DNA from: an uncultured Formosa sp. | Lineage (GTDB): Bacteria > Bacteroidota > Bacteroidia > Flavobacteriales > Flavobacteriaceae | Assembly: GCF_947500765.1 (NCBI RefSeq) | Contig: NZ_CANMTH010000005.1 | Coordinates: forward strand, 186,001-250,000 | Direction: 5' to 3' | Length of the DNA: 64,000 nt | In this document: positions 51,698 to 61,032 of the stretch, piece after piece | How the letters are laid out: each line of letters starts with the position of its first letter | Position numbering within the stretch: position 1 is the stretch's first letter | Notes under the pieces: model-generated | What the model saw: only the letters and a program-made list of their open reading frames with translations | Told to the model about the DNA's origin: nothing | Databases searched by the model: none | Made by a program: the position numbers and the translations under genes

Positions 51698-51756
51698 AAT
51701 TTATAATCTATTTAAAAATTAAACCAACTATTTAGAATTATATAAACGTATTATTT

Positions 51757-54114
51757 ATGAAGTATTTTTTAATAATTTTTACTTTGTTCTTTTTTTCATG
51801 TCACACAAAAGAAAATAATATTAGTATTTTGTACGTGACTGCCCATAAAATAGAACAGCCTAATGGTAGTAAGGAACAACCATTTGCCACTTTAGAAGAT
51901 GCCGTTAAAAAAGCTTCAGAATTAAGAGAGCAGCATGCCAATTTAAAGATTGAAATACACCTACTTCCAGGGAATTATAATTTAGAGAACGCCATAAAAA
52001 TTACTCCAAAATTAAACGGAATTTCAATTAAAGGAACTGCAGCTTCAGAAGTTACAATTAAAGGATCTAAAAAGGTATCGCTTAACTGGGAAAGTTATAA
52101 TGATACTATTTTTGTAGCAGATGTTGATCCTGATTTAGATTTTGATCAGCTTATTATTAATGGCGATCCTCAAATTTTAGCGCGCTATCCTAATTATGAC
52201 GAAGCGGCTCATTATTGGAACGGATCTGCAGCTGATGCCATTTCTAAAGAACGTATAGCGACTTGGAAACATCCTAAAGGAGCTTATTTTCATGCTTTAC
52301 ATAATGGGAAATGGGGCGGATTTCATTTTGTAATCACAGGAGTAAACGAAGATGGAACAGCAATTTTAGAAGGCGGACAACAAAACAATCGTGGTTCTAA
52401 ACCTCACGAAGAGTTTAGAATGGTGGAAAACGTATTTGAAGAATTAGATAATCCAGGAGAATGGTACTTAGATTCAGAGACACATAAACTATACTATTGG
52501 CCAACCAAAAACATAAATTTAGAATCATCTACTATTGAAGTCGCAGTACTTAAAGACTTAATACAAGTTGTTGGTACTTTAGAAAATCCAGTAAAAGATG
52601 TAACTATAAGCGGTATAACTTTTAAATATACCAAGCGTACCTTTATGGAAGATTATGAACCACTTTTACGTAGTGATTGGTCTATTTATAGAGGTGGTGT
52701 ATTGTTTTTTGAAGGTACAGAAAATTGTAACATAACAGATAATGAATTTACTCATTTAGGCGGAAACGTGATTATGGTAAGTAAATATAATTCAGGCTTG
52801 CTCGTTATGGGAAATCATATTCATGAAAATGGAGCTAGTGCCGTATCTTTTGTAGGAGATCCGTCTGCGGTACGTTCGCCTTCATTTAATTATGGGCAAT
52901 TTGTAGATTTAAAAGATATGGATACCGTTGCAGGTCCTAAAAACGAATTATACCCTAGAAATTGTGTTGTCGAAGACAATTTAATATACCGTATTGGTAG
53001 AATAGAAAAACAAACTGCAGGAGTAGAAATTGCTATGGCAATGGATATTACAGTAAGTCATAATAGTATTTACGACGTCCCAAGAGCTGGTATTAATATT
53101 GGAGATGGTACATGGGGTGGTCATATTTTAGAATATAACGATGTGTTTAATACCGTTTTAGAAACCAGTGATCATGGATCGTTTAACTCTTGGGGACGCG
53201 ATCGTTTTTGGCTTCCTAAACGCCATAAAATGGATAGCATAACTATGGCCATTCCTAATATGTACACATGGGATGCTGTAAAAACAACAATTATTAGAAA
53301 TAATAGGTTTCGTTGCGATCATGGTTGGGATGTCGATCTGGACGATGGCTCATCAAACTATCATATTTATAATAATTTAATGCTTAATAACGGACTTAAA
53401 TTACGTGAAGGATTTAATCGTGTTGCAGAAAACAATATCATGGTAAATAACTCTTTGCATCCGCATGTATGGTTTGCTAATAGTGAAGATGTATTTAAGC
53501 ATAATATTATTGGAGATGCGTATCAAGATGTGGGCTTGTTAGGTTGGGGTAAAGAATTGGATTATAATTTCTTTCCTAATGAAGTCTCTATGATGAAATC
53601 TCAAATTTACGATAGAGATTTACATAGTGCTTATGGAGATCCGATGTTTAAAGATCCAAAACATTTAGATTTTAGTGTTACCGAAAATTCTCCAGCATTA
53701 AAAATAGGCTTCAAAAATTTCCCTATGGATCAGTTTGGAGTTCAAAAAGAAAGTTTTAAAAAGATAGCTAAAACACCTGAAGTTCCTATCTTGAAAGATC
53801 CGTCAGAAAAACAAAGTAGTCCTGTTGTAGCTTGGTTACGTAATCAGTTAAAATCTGTAGAGTCTCAGCAAGAACAATCGGCTTATGGGTTAAATTCTGC
53901 TGAAGGTGTTATTGTATTAAACATATGGAAACCAAGTCCTGCTGTTCAAAATAATGGCATTAAAAAAGGAGATGTTATTCTTCAAGCAGATGGGAAATTG
54001 GTAAAGAATGTTCAAGATTTCTTCAGCATAAATGTAGAAAATTCTACACATGAAATGGAGTTAGTTGTTATGAGAAACCAGTCTGAGAAGACCATTAATA
54101 TAAAAACAAAATAA
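51757..54114 (+). CDS. Right-handed parallel beta-helix protein (GH141-like candidate) with C-terminal PDZ domain, lipoprotein
   Basis: GSKEQPFATLEDAVKKA...IHLLPGNYNLENAIKITPKLNGISIKGT; repeated Asn-rich coils; C-terminal VQNNGIKKGDVILQADGKLVKNVQDFF, a PDZ pattern. Lipobox FSC. Confidence 0.72.
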   Translation: MKYFLIIFTLFFFSCHTKENNISILYVTAHKIEQPNGSKEQPFATLEDAVKKASELREQHANLKIEIHLLPGNYNLENAIKITPKLNGISIKGTAASEVTIKGSKKVSLNWESYNDTIFVADVDPDLDFDQLIINGDPQILARYPNYDEAAHYWNGSAADAISKERIATWKHPKGAYFHALHNGKWGGFHFVITGVNEDGTAILEGGQQNNRGSKPHEEFRMVENVFEELDNPGEWYLDSETHKLYYWPTKNINLESSTIEVAVLKDLIQVVGTLENPVKDVTISGITFKYTKRTFMEDYEPLLRSDWSIYRGGVLFFEGTENCNITDNEFTHLGGNVIMVSKYNSGLLVMGNHIHENGASAVSFVGDPSAVRSPSFNYGQFVDLKDMDTVAGPKNELYPRNCVVEDNLIYRIGRIEKQTAGVEIAMAMDITVSHNSIYDVPRAGINIGDGTWGGHILEYNDVFNTVLETSDHGSFNSWGRDRFWLPKRHKMDSITMAIPNMYTWDAVKTTIIRNNRFRCDHGWDVDLDDGSSNYHIYNNLMLNNGLKLREGFNRVAENNIMVNNSLHPHVWFANSEDVFKHNIIGDAYQDVGLLGWGKELDYNFFPNEVSMMKSQIYDRDLHSAYGDPMFKDPKHLDFSVTENSPALKIGFKNFPMDQFGVQKESFKKIAKTPEVPILKDPSEKQSSPVVAWLRNQLKSVESQQEQSAYGLNSAEGVIVLNIWKPSPAVQNNGIKKGDVILQADGKLVKNVQDFFSINVENSTHEMELVVMRNQSEKTINIKTK

Positions 54115-54135
54115 ACTAAAATAAAATAAAAAATT

Positions 54136-55509
54136 ATGAAAATGAAGACGTTAAGGAACATGTGTTTACTGGTGGTAATTCTCATGTTAAATTTAGGCCC
54201 AGTAATGGCGCAAGCAAGTTCAAAGAAAAAGCTTTCAGATGACGACCGTATGGAGTGGTGGAGAGATTCTAAATTTGGAATGTTTATTCACTGGGGAGCA
54301 TATTCTATAATTGGTGGAGAACGCGGAACTAAAATTGCTGGCGGTGGTGCAGAATGGGCTATGGATAAATTAGATTATACCATTGAAGATTATGAAAAAT
54401 ATCCAGAGATGTTTAATCCTCAATTATTTGATGCAGATGCTTGGGTAACCATGGCGAAAAATGCAGGGATGAAATATATTGTATTAACATCTAAACATCA
54501 CGAAGGATTCGCTTTATGGGATTCTAAAGTGTCAGATTACGATGTTATGGATACTGCGCCTTTTAAACGTGATATTGTTAAAGAATTAGCTGATGCTTGT
54601 AAAAAACAAGGAATTAAATTTTGTCTGTATTACTCTATTGTAGATTGGCATCACCCACAAGCACAAGGTAATTTATATCCAAATTATAACATTTCGCAAC
54701 ATGACGATCCATCTGTGGTGAATCCTGAATTCCCAAAATATTATGAAAATTATATGAAACCTCAAGTTGGTGAATTATTGAAAAATTATGGAGATATTGG
54801 AGTCGTTTGGTTTGATGGCGATTGGATTTCAGATTATACTACAGAAATGGGGAAAGATCTGTATAAATATATTCGTGATATCCAACCAAACACTATTGTA
54901 AATAATAGAGTAGATAAAGGAAGAACAGGTATGGATGGAATGAATAACCATCCAGGAGAATTTGCTGGAGATTTCGGAACACCAGAACAAGAAATTCCTG
55001 ATACAGGAATCGATTCAGATTGGGAAGCTTGTATGACTATGAATGGAACTTGGGGGTACAAACCGTCTGATAATAACTGGAAAAGTAGTGAAGATTTAAT
55101 TGAAAAATTAGTTGATATTGTATCAAAAGGAGGGAACTTTCTATTAAATATCGGCCCTGATGGATTTGGTAGATTTCCTGCAGAAAGTATTCGTCGTTTA
55201 GAAGCGATGGGGCAGTGGACTAAGAAAAACGGTGAAGCGATTTATGGAGCAACAGCAAGTCCGTACGAAAAACCAAAATGGGGACGTTATACAGAAAAAG
55301 ATGGTGTGCTTTATGCCCTTGTTTTTGATTGGCCAGCAGATGGTACATTAAAATTACATAAAGATATTAAGGTGAAAAAAGCAACGGTATTAACTGCTCC
55401 GAACAAACCTTTAAAAACTATTGGAACATCTCGCGAGTTATTAATCGATGTGCCTATGTTAGCACCAGATGCTACGGTATCTGTAGTTAAAATAGAGTTG
55501 GCTAAGTAA
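54136..55509 (+). CDS. GH29 alpha-L-fucosidase-like protein
   Basis: WWRDSKFGMFIHWGAYSI, KYIVLTSKHHEGFALWDSKVSDYDV, FCLYYSIVDWHHP, GVVWFDGDW; GH29 hallmarks. Confidence 0.92.
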   Translation: MKMKTLRNMCLLVVILMLNLGPVMAQASSKKKLSDDDRMEWWRDSKFGMFIHWGAYSIIGGERGTKIAGGGAEWAMDKLDYTIEDYEKYPEMFNPQLFDADAWVTMAKNAGMKYIVLTSKHHEGFALWDSKVSDYDVMDTAPFKRDIVKELADACKKQGIKFCLYYSIVDWHHPQAQGNLYPNYNISQHDDPSVVNPEFPKYYENYMKPQVGELLKNYGDIGVVWFDGDWISDYTTEMGKDLYKYIRDIQPNTIVNNRVDKGRTGMDGMNNHPGEFAGDFGTPEQEIPDTGIDSDWEACMTMNGTWGYKPSDNNWKSSEDLIEKLVDIVSKGGNFLLNIGPDGFGRFPAESIRRLEAMGQWTKKNGEAIYGATASPYEKPKWGRYTEKDGVLYALVFDWPADGTLKLHKDIKVKKATVLTAPNKPLKTIGTSRELLIDVPMLAPDATVSVVKIELAK

Positions 55510-55540
55510 GTCAATTTTATAGCAAGAAGCGCGTTTTAGG

Positions 55541-55640
55541 TCATGGTTTATATAAATTGAACTATAATTTAAAGTACATTTCACTTAAAAAGAATAACAT
55601 TGTATGAGGCTTATAAGCGGATTGCAATGTTATTTTTTTG
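55541..55640 (+). repeat. Copy 1 of a roughly 100-bp intergenic leader element (motif plus terminator-like hairpin)
   Basis: TCATGGTTTATATAAATTGAACTATAATTTAAA...AATAACATTG...CAATGTTATTTTTTTG; similar to 60801-60901. Confidence 0.7.
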
Positions 55641-55778
55641 TTTCAGCAAAAGTTGTCAGTTATTAGAAAACCTAATAAAATCAATAAATATGCAAAGATG
55701 ACGTAAAGATGTCGGGATGATGACAGAATCAAAATTAATGGGAATCTTTAGTTTTGATATTTAAATAAATTAAGGAAC

Positions 55779-56408
55779 ATGCAAGAACATAGTTTAGGTA
55801 AAAAAGTGAAAAGGCTAAGAAATTCCCAAGGAATATCTCAGGAGTTTCTAGCTGAAGAGTCAGGTTTAAGTATTCGAACTATACAAAGAATTGAAAAAGG
55901 TGAAACCTCTCCAAACGGGGATACGTGTAGAAAACTCTCGGACGCTTTAAAAGTGAGTCCAAACGATTTGATGGGATGGACACAGGTAGAAGATATTGAA
56001 TTTCTAAAAAAATTAAACCTATCTGCTTTGACATTCATTTTTTTTCCATTACTTGGAATTTTGGTTCCAGCCTTAATGTGGATTTCAAAAAAAGACAAAG
56101 TTAAAGACGTTGATAAAATTGCTAAAAAAGTTATTAACTTTGAAATTACGTGGGTAATTCTACTCTTTCTAATACCTGTTATTATAAAACCTATTTTGTT
56201 TGGATTTATTGACCTACTAATGGAAGTATTACTAAGTAGTTTTAATATGTCATATTCTAGATTAGGTTTTGATCATTGGACAGACGCAAAAATAATTTGG
56301 ATTTTAATGTACCTAGTAAATATCTATTATATTATAGTTAACACGTTTCGAATTCATGATGAAAAAAAAATAAAATATTTTCCCTCTATTAAATTTTTAA
56401 AGAATTAA
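55779..56408 (+). CDS. XRE-family HTH transcriptional regulator with C-terminal transmembrane region
   Basis: LGKKVKRLRNSQGISQEFLAEESGLSIRTIQRIEKGETSPNGDTCRKLSDAL HTH; hydrophobic C-terminal segments. Confidence 0.85.
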   Translation: MQEHSLGKKVKRLRNSQGISQEFLAEESGLSIRTIQRIEKGETSPNGDTCRKLSDALKVSPNDLMGWTQVEDIEFLKKLNLSALTFIFFPLLGILVPALMWISKKDKVKDVDKIAKKVINFEITWVILLFLIPVIIKPILFGFIDLLMEVLLSSFNMSYSRLGFDHWTDAKIIWILMYLVNIYYIIVNTFRIHDEKKIKYFPSIKFLKN

Positions 56409-56588
56409 GGGAACAATTAAACAAGAGCAAAATTTACGTACAACAACGGCATAAACAATTATTGAAATTAAATAAAATACAGTACAAAAAGCTTTGACTA
56501 TGTGCTAAACGGAAAGTAAGGTGCTTATTTCTTGCCTTATTTGTCATAGCGAAGACCGAAAACAAGTATAAAATTAAAATTATATAAA

Positions 56589-57623
56589 ATGAAATTTTTT
56601 AAAAAAACTATAGTCCTTTTTATTACAGGAATAATGTGCTTAACAACAGGTTTTGCTCAGGAAAATGCGAATAAGAACACAAATTCTGATTACAATCAGT
56701 TTGGTGAAACATGGAAAAATGAAAATAAAGAGGCTATTTTTGAAGTATCTGAGAGTCCTTACGAAAAACCAAATTGGGGTCGTTATACCAAAAAAGATGA
56801 TGTTATTTATGCTATTGTTAATGAGTGGCCAAAGGATGGAAAACTTGTTATTGATAGAAATATGAAAGTAAGAACCGCTTTCTTAGATTATGGAGATAAA
56901 AAATTAAAAACAAAATTAATAGACGGAAATTTAACCATTTTCCTACCTGAAGAAAATCCTAATACTATGGCTACAGTTGTAAAAATTCAATTAACACCTA
57001 CAGAAGATTGGGCAAATTTAGAACGTTATAGCGCGGCAAATGCAGCACTAGAAGCACCTGCTAAAAATGAAAAACGAGTGGTGTTTATAGGGAATTCAAT
57101 AACCGATAATTGGACTAGAGATCATGGTGTGTTTTTTGAAGAGAATCCAACGTTTGTCAATAGAGGAATTAGTGGTCAAACCAGTGCGCAAATGTTATTA
57201 CGCTTTAGACCAGACGTGATCGAGTTGCAACCTAAAGTAGTTGTAATTTCTGCAGGAACAAACGACATTGCAGGAAATAGAGGTTATATAAGCTTAGACC
57301 GTATTGCAGGAAATATTTTTTCTATGGTAGAGTTAGCTAAGGCAAATAATATAAAAGTAATATTAGCATCGGTACTTCCTGCTAGTAGTTATTCTTGGAG
57401 TCCATCTATCGAACCAGCAGATAAGATTATTGAACTGAATACACTTTTAAAAGCGTATGCTAAAAAAAATAAGATTATTTATTTAGATTATTATACGCCA
57501 ATGGTTAATGACGATAAAGGCCTAATAAAGGAATTAGGTAGAGATACTGTTCACCCAAATGTAGAGGGCTATCTTATCATGGAACCTATGGTGAAAGCCG
57601 CAATATCTAAAGCTTTGAAATAG
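56589..57623 (+). CDS. SGNH/GDSL hydrolase with N-terminal domain related to the GH29 C-terminal domain
   Basis: VVFIGNSITDNW, NRGISGQTSAQMLLRF, ISAGTNDIAG, DTVHPNVEGY in canonical order. N-terminus SPYEKPNWGRYTKKDDVIYAIVNEWP parallels GH29 SPYEKPKWGRYTEKDGVLYALVFDWP. Confidence 0.9.
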   Translation: MKFFKKTIVLFITGIMCLTTGFAQENANKNTNSDYNQFGETWKNENKEAIFEVSESPYEKPNWGRYTKKDDVIYAIVNEWPKDGKLVIDRNMKVRTAFLDYGDKKLKTKLIDGNLTIFLPEENPNTMATVVKIQLTPTEDWANLERYSAANAALEAPAKNEKRVVFIGNSITDNWTRDHGVFFEENPTFVNRGISGQTSAQMLLRFRPDVIELQPKVVVISAGTNDIAGNRGYISLDRIAGNIFSMVELAKANNIKVILASVLPASSYSWSPSIEPADKIIELNTLLKAYAKKNKIIYLDYYTPMVNDDKGLIKELGRDTVHPNVEGYLIMEPMVKAAISKALK

Positions 57624-57648
57624 TTTATTAAAGCCAAATAATATATAG

Positions 57649-57687
57649 CCTCATAATTACTTTTTTTAAGTAATTATGAGGTTTTTT
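57649..57687 (+). terminator. Terminator hairpin after SGNH hydrolase
   Basis: CCTCATAATTACTT-ttttt-AAGTAATTATGAGG followed by TTTTTT. Confidence 0.88.
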
Positions 57688-57988
57688 CTTTTCGAGACTA
57701 TTTTTGTCTTCTTCTAAATCTTTTAAAATATCACCAACCCTAAAATAGACCATAATTTATAGTTCTTGAATGATGAATTATAAACTTTTAAGTATAAAAT
57801 TGATAGTATTGTGTATATAATTCATTCTTTCATGGTTGTCTTGGAATATTTGAGTCCGGTTTCAAGGTTTAAAAAACAGAGATAATTATTAGAAAATAAA
57901 TAAAAAGTCAAATTAAAAAACATCATATCTTCCACATTTTTGGTATATCGCCGTAACTGAATAGTGATGTGAAAAAAAGTAAAATGTT

Positions 57989-60538
57989 ATGAAAAAATAC
58001 ATTCTAGCAGTCTATTGTGTTATGATCTTCTGCGCAAATTCGGCTATAGCACAAGACCGAACAGCGCTTCATAAAAGTGCGACTAAGCAAGCAAAGAATT
58101 TAGTTAAGCAGATGACTTTAGATGAAAAGATAAAGTTAATTGAAATGACTAGTTTACCTATTGAACGTTTAAATATTCCAGGGCATAATTGGTGGAATGA
58201 AGCATTGCATGGCGTAGCACGTCGTGGTGAAGCGACTCAGTTTCCCGTACCACTTTCTATGGCCTCTACTTGGAATCCGCCCTTAATTAAAGACATGACT
58301 ACCGCTATTAGTGATGAAGCTCGTGCACTTAATAATGCAGATTCTGCCGAAAATAAAGCAAAACGATATCACGGTTTAACTTTATGGAGTCCTGTAATTA
58401 ATATGGCACGCGATCCACGTTGGGGACGTACAGAAGAAACGTATGGCGAAGACCCGTTTTTAACCACGGAATTAGCGAGTTCTTTTGTCCATGGATTACA
58501 AGGAGACGATCCAAATTACTTAAAAACGGTCGCGACTATTAAACACTTTGTTGTAAATAATACAGAACATAATCGTTTGCATGTGCGTCCAGACGTATCG
58601 GAGCGTGCCTTACGTGAATATTATTTTCCAGCGTATCGCGATGTCATTGCACGAGAAGATGTAGAGTCTATAATGACATCATATAATGGATTAAACGGTA
58701 TTCCGTGTTCAGCGAATAAATGGTTGTTAACTGATGTTTTACGTGAAGAATGGGGCTTTAATGGAACTGTGGTTACTGATGTTGGTGTGCCAGGACATTT
58801 GGTTGAAAAACATAAATATGCTAAGAATGGACCAGAAGCTGCAATGATGATGATTACTGCTGGTGTAGATATGTATTCAGGATCGGATAGAGCTGCAGAA
58901 GTAAACGAAAGAGAATGGTCTAAGCAAGCAGTGGAGCAAGGTCTGATGAAAGAATCAGATTTAGATCAAGCAATTATTCGTAATCTAGCGACTCGTATTA
59001 AATTGGGGCTTTTACGTTCAGGCGAAGATAATCCGTATACTAAAATATCAACAGACGTGGTTGGTTCAGAAAATCATCTCGCGATTGCGCGTCAAATTGC
59101 ACGAGAAGGCGCTGTGTTATTGCAAAATAAAAACAATGTACTTCCAGCAACGCCAGAAAAATACAAATCTATTCTTTTTGCTGGGCCATATGTAAACGAT
59201 GCACCTTTTGGTGCCTATAGTGGAAACGCTGCAGGTATTGCTGCAACTCCTATGTTTGGTATGCAAGAAATAGCAGGAGATCAATTCGAAATTAAGAGTC
59301 AGTTAGGTGGAAAGTGGTTATTTATTCCGGAAGGAAACTTAAATGTCCCTGGAAAACCAAATACTAAAGGTGTTAAAGGTGAGTATTTTGCTGGGGTTAA
59401 ATTTGAAGGTACGCCTGTTTCTGTGAGAACAGATCGTGGTTTCGATCTCGATTTACCAAAACCTCTAGCACATATAGATCCAGAGATACCACAGCCAACG
59501 TTTTCGGCACGTTGGACGGCAGAATTAACTCCAAATCGTACTGGCCTTCATTATTTTTCAATCACGGCATTGAGCGGAGCGCGTGTTTGGATAAACGATG
59601 AAAAAATTCTTGATAATTGGCATAGTAAAGCACCAGATAACGAAGAATCTCAAGGGGTTTTTCTAGAAGAAGGAAAAGTGGTTGACTTAAAAGTAGAGTA
59701 TTATAATGGAGAAATAGAACCTGCTCGTGCGTTGTTAAAATGGGTAGAGCCACAAGAAGACGTAACGATTGAAAACCCAGAAGATAAATTACTTATTTAC
59801 GTAGGTGGGCTTACATGGAGAATGTCTAAAGAATCTCACGATCGCATGAATTCTATTTTACCAGAAGATCAGATGGAAGAAATAAAAGCATTGGCAGCTA
59901 TTTATCCTAATATGTTAGTGGTGCTTAATGGCGGAACAGTCATGCAATTGTCTGAATTAAATGACGTAGTGCCTTCCATACTTTTACAATGGTTTCCTGG
60001 GCAAGAAGGTGGTTATGCTTTAGCAGAACTTATTACTGGTAAGGTGAGTCCTTCAGGACATCTTCCGCTTACATTTTACACCGATCCAGATGAGTTACCA
60101 GACTTTGAAGATTACGAAATCAGTAAAGGAAGAACGTATATGTATATGAAAGATAATGTAACCTATCCATTTGGGTATGGGTTAAGTTATACTGCATTTA
60201 ATTATTCAGGATTGAAGGTTACACAGAATAAAAAAGAAGTGATAGCTGTTTTAGATGTGAAAAATACAGGAGTCATGAATGGCGATGATGTTATTCAATT
60301 ATATGTCACTAATTTAGATTCTAAAGTATATCAGCCTATTCGTCAGTTAAAGGCTTTTAAAAGAATTTCTGTTGCTAAAGGAGAAACGGAGCAAGTAACA
60401 TTGCGTTTTTCTATGGATGATATGCAATGGTGGGATGTAAATAAACAAAAATATGTTGTAAATCCTGGACGATACGAAATTCAGATAGGTAAGTCCTCAG
60501 CAGAAATTGTAGAGAAACAGATTATAACCGTTAAATAA
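57989..60538 (+). CDS. GH3-family glycoside hydrolase with inserted PA14 domain
   Basis: NWWNEALHGVARRGEATQFPVPLSMASTWNPPL, DPRWGRTEETYGEDPFLTTEL, TVATIKHFVVNNTEHNR, GTVVTDVG; PA14-like GEYFAGVKFEGTPV...FSITALSGARVWINDEKILDNW. Confidence 0.93.
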   Translation: MKKYILAVYCVMIFCANSAIAQDRTALHKSATKQAKNLVKQMTLDEKIKLIEMTSLPIERLNIPGHNWWNEALHGVARRGEATQFPVPLSMASTWNPPLIKDMTTAISDEARALNNADSAENKAKRYHGLTLWSPVINMARDPRWGRTEETYGEDPFLTTELASSFVHGLQGDDPNYLKTVATIKHFVVNNTEHNRLHVRPDVSERALREYYFPAYRDVIAREDVESIMTSYNGLNGIPCSANKWLLTDVLREEWGFNGTVVTDVGVPGHLVEKHKYAKNGPEAAMMMITAGVDMYSGSDRAAEVNEREWSKQAVEQGLMKESDLDQAIIRNLATRIKLGLLRSGEDNPYTKISTDVVGSENHLAIARQIAREGAVLLQNKNNVLPATPEKYKSILFAGPYVNDAPFGAYSGNAAGIAATPMFGMQEIAGDQFEIKSQLGGKWLFIPEGNLNVPGKPNTKGVKGEYFAGVKFEGTPVSVRTDRGFDLDLPKPLAHIDPEIPQPTFSARWTAELTPNRTGLHYFSITALSGARVWINDEKILDNWHSKAPDNEESQGVFLEEGKVVDLKVEYYNGEIEPARALLKWVEPQEDVTIENPEDKLLIYVGGLTWRMSKESHDRMNSILPEDQMEEIKALAAIYPNMLVVLNGGTVMQLSELNDVVPSILLQWFPGQEGGYALAELITGKVSPSGHLPLTFYTDPDELPDFEDYEISKGRTYMYMKDNVTYPFGYGLSYTAFNYSGLKVTQNKKEVIAVLDVKNTGVMNGDDVIQLYVTNLDSKVYQPIRQLKAFKRISVAKGETEQVTLRFSMDDMQWWDVNKQKYVVNPGRYEIQIGKSSAEIVEKQIITVK

Positions 60539-60607
60539 CTAGACCCATTAGCATAAAATAAAAACAAAATAATTAAGCTATACTTCTATGGGTAATCATA
60601 ATTTTAA

Positions 60608-60766
60608 AAACTACAGTTAAAAAACTTAGAAGCTAAAGCTAACGGTATTCGATTATTTGAAAATGGAGGTTCTAGTAAAAAAATTAGTTCAAGTATGCAT
60701 TACCCCATGTTTCACCCCAATGTAAAAGGAGCTTATTATGCAGCCTATGCTAAAATAAGCAATTAA
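60608..60766 (+). pseudogene. C-terminal remnant of an exported enzyme, possibly an SGNH/esterase
   Basis: Open frame without ATG: KLQLKNLEAKANGIRLFENGGSSKKISSSMHYPMFHPNVKGAYYAAYAKISN*. HPNxKGAY resembles SGNH block V, but family assignment is weak. Confidence 0.4.
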
Positions 60767-60800
60767 AAAGGCTTTAAAATAATAAAAGAGCCTTAAAACA

Positions 60801-60901
60801 TCATAGTTTATACGGATTGAACTATGATTTAGAACAAATATCAATTAAAAAAAATAACATTGTATTATTCTTACGGGATGATGTACAATGTTATTTTTTT
60901 G
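60801..60901 (+). repeat. Copy 2 of the roughly 100-bp intergenic leader element
   Basis: TCATAGTTTATACGGATTGAACTATGATTTAGA...AATAACATTGTA...TACAATGTTATTTTTTTG; perfect 12-bp stem followed by T run. Confidence 0.72.
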
Positions 60902-61032
60902 CTCAAAAAAGGAATAATATGTTGCTGCAGATTTATATGAATTATAAAAATAAATCAGTGTAAGTTTAGGAATTCAAGTCTCTTTAAGACGTGTTTAAAA
61001 TACATAATAAAAAACAAAAATAAGATTGTAAT

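Noticed and set aside
56430-56475. TACAACAACGGCATAAACAATTATTG, reminiscent of repeat/attC-like sequences after the XRE gene
   Set aside because: No complementary arm or second copy found by eye; no integrase in the window.
57773-57825. ATGAATTATA...TATAATTCAT inverted repeat in the GH3 leader
   Set aside because: AT-only arms with long spacer; likely chance given base composition, so not counted as a leader hairpin.
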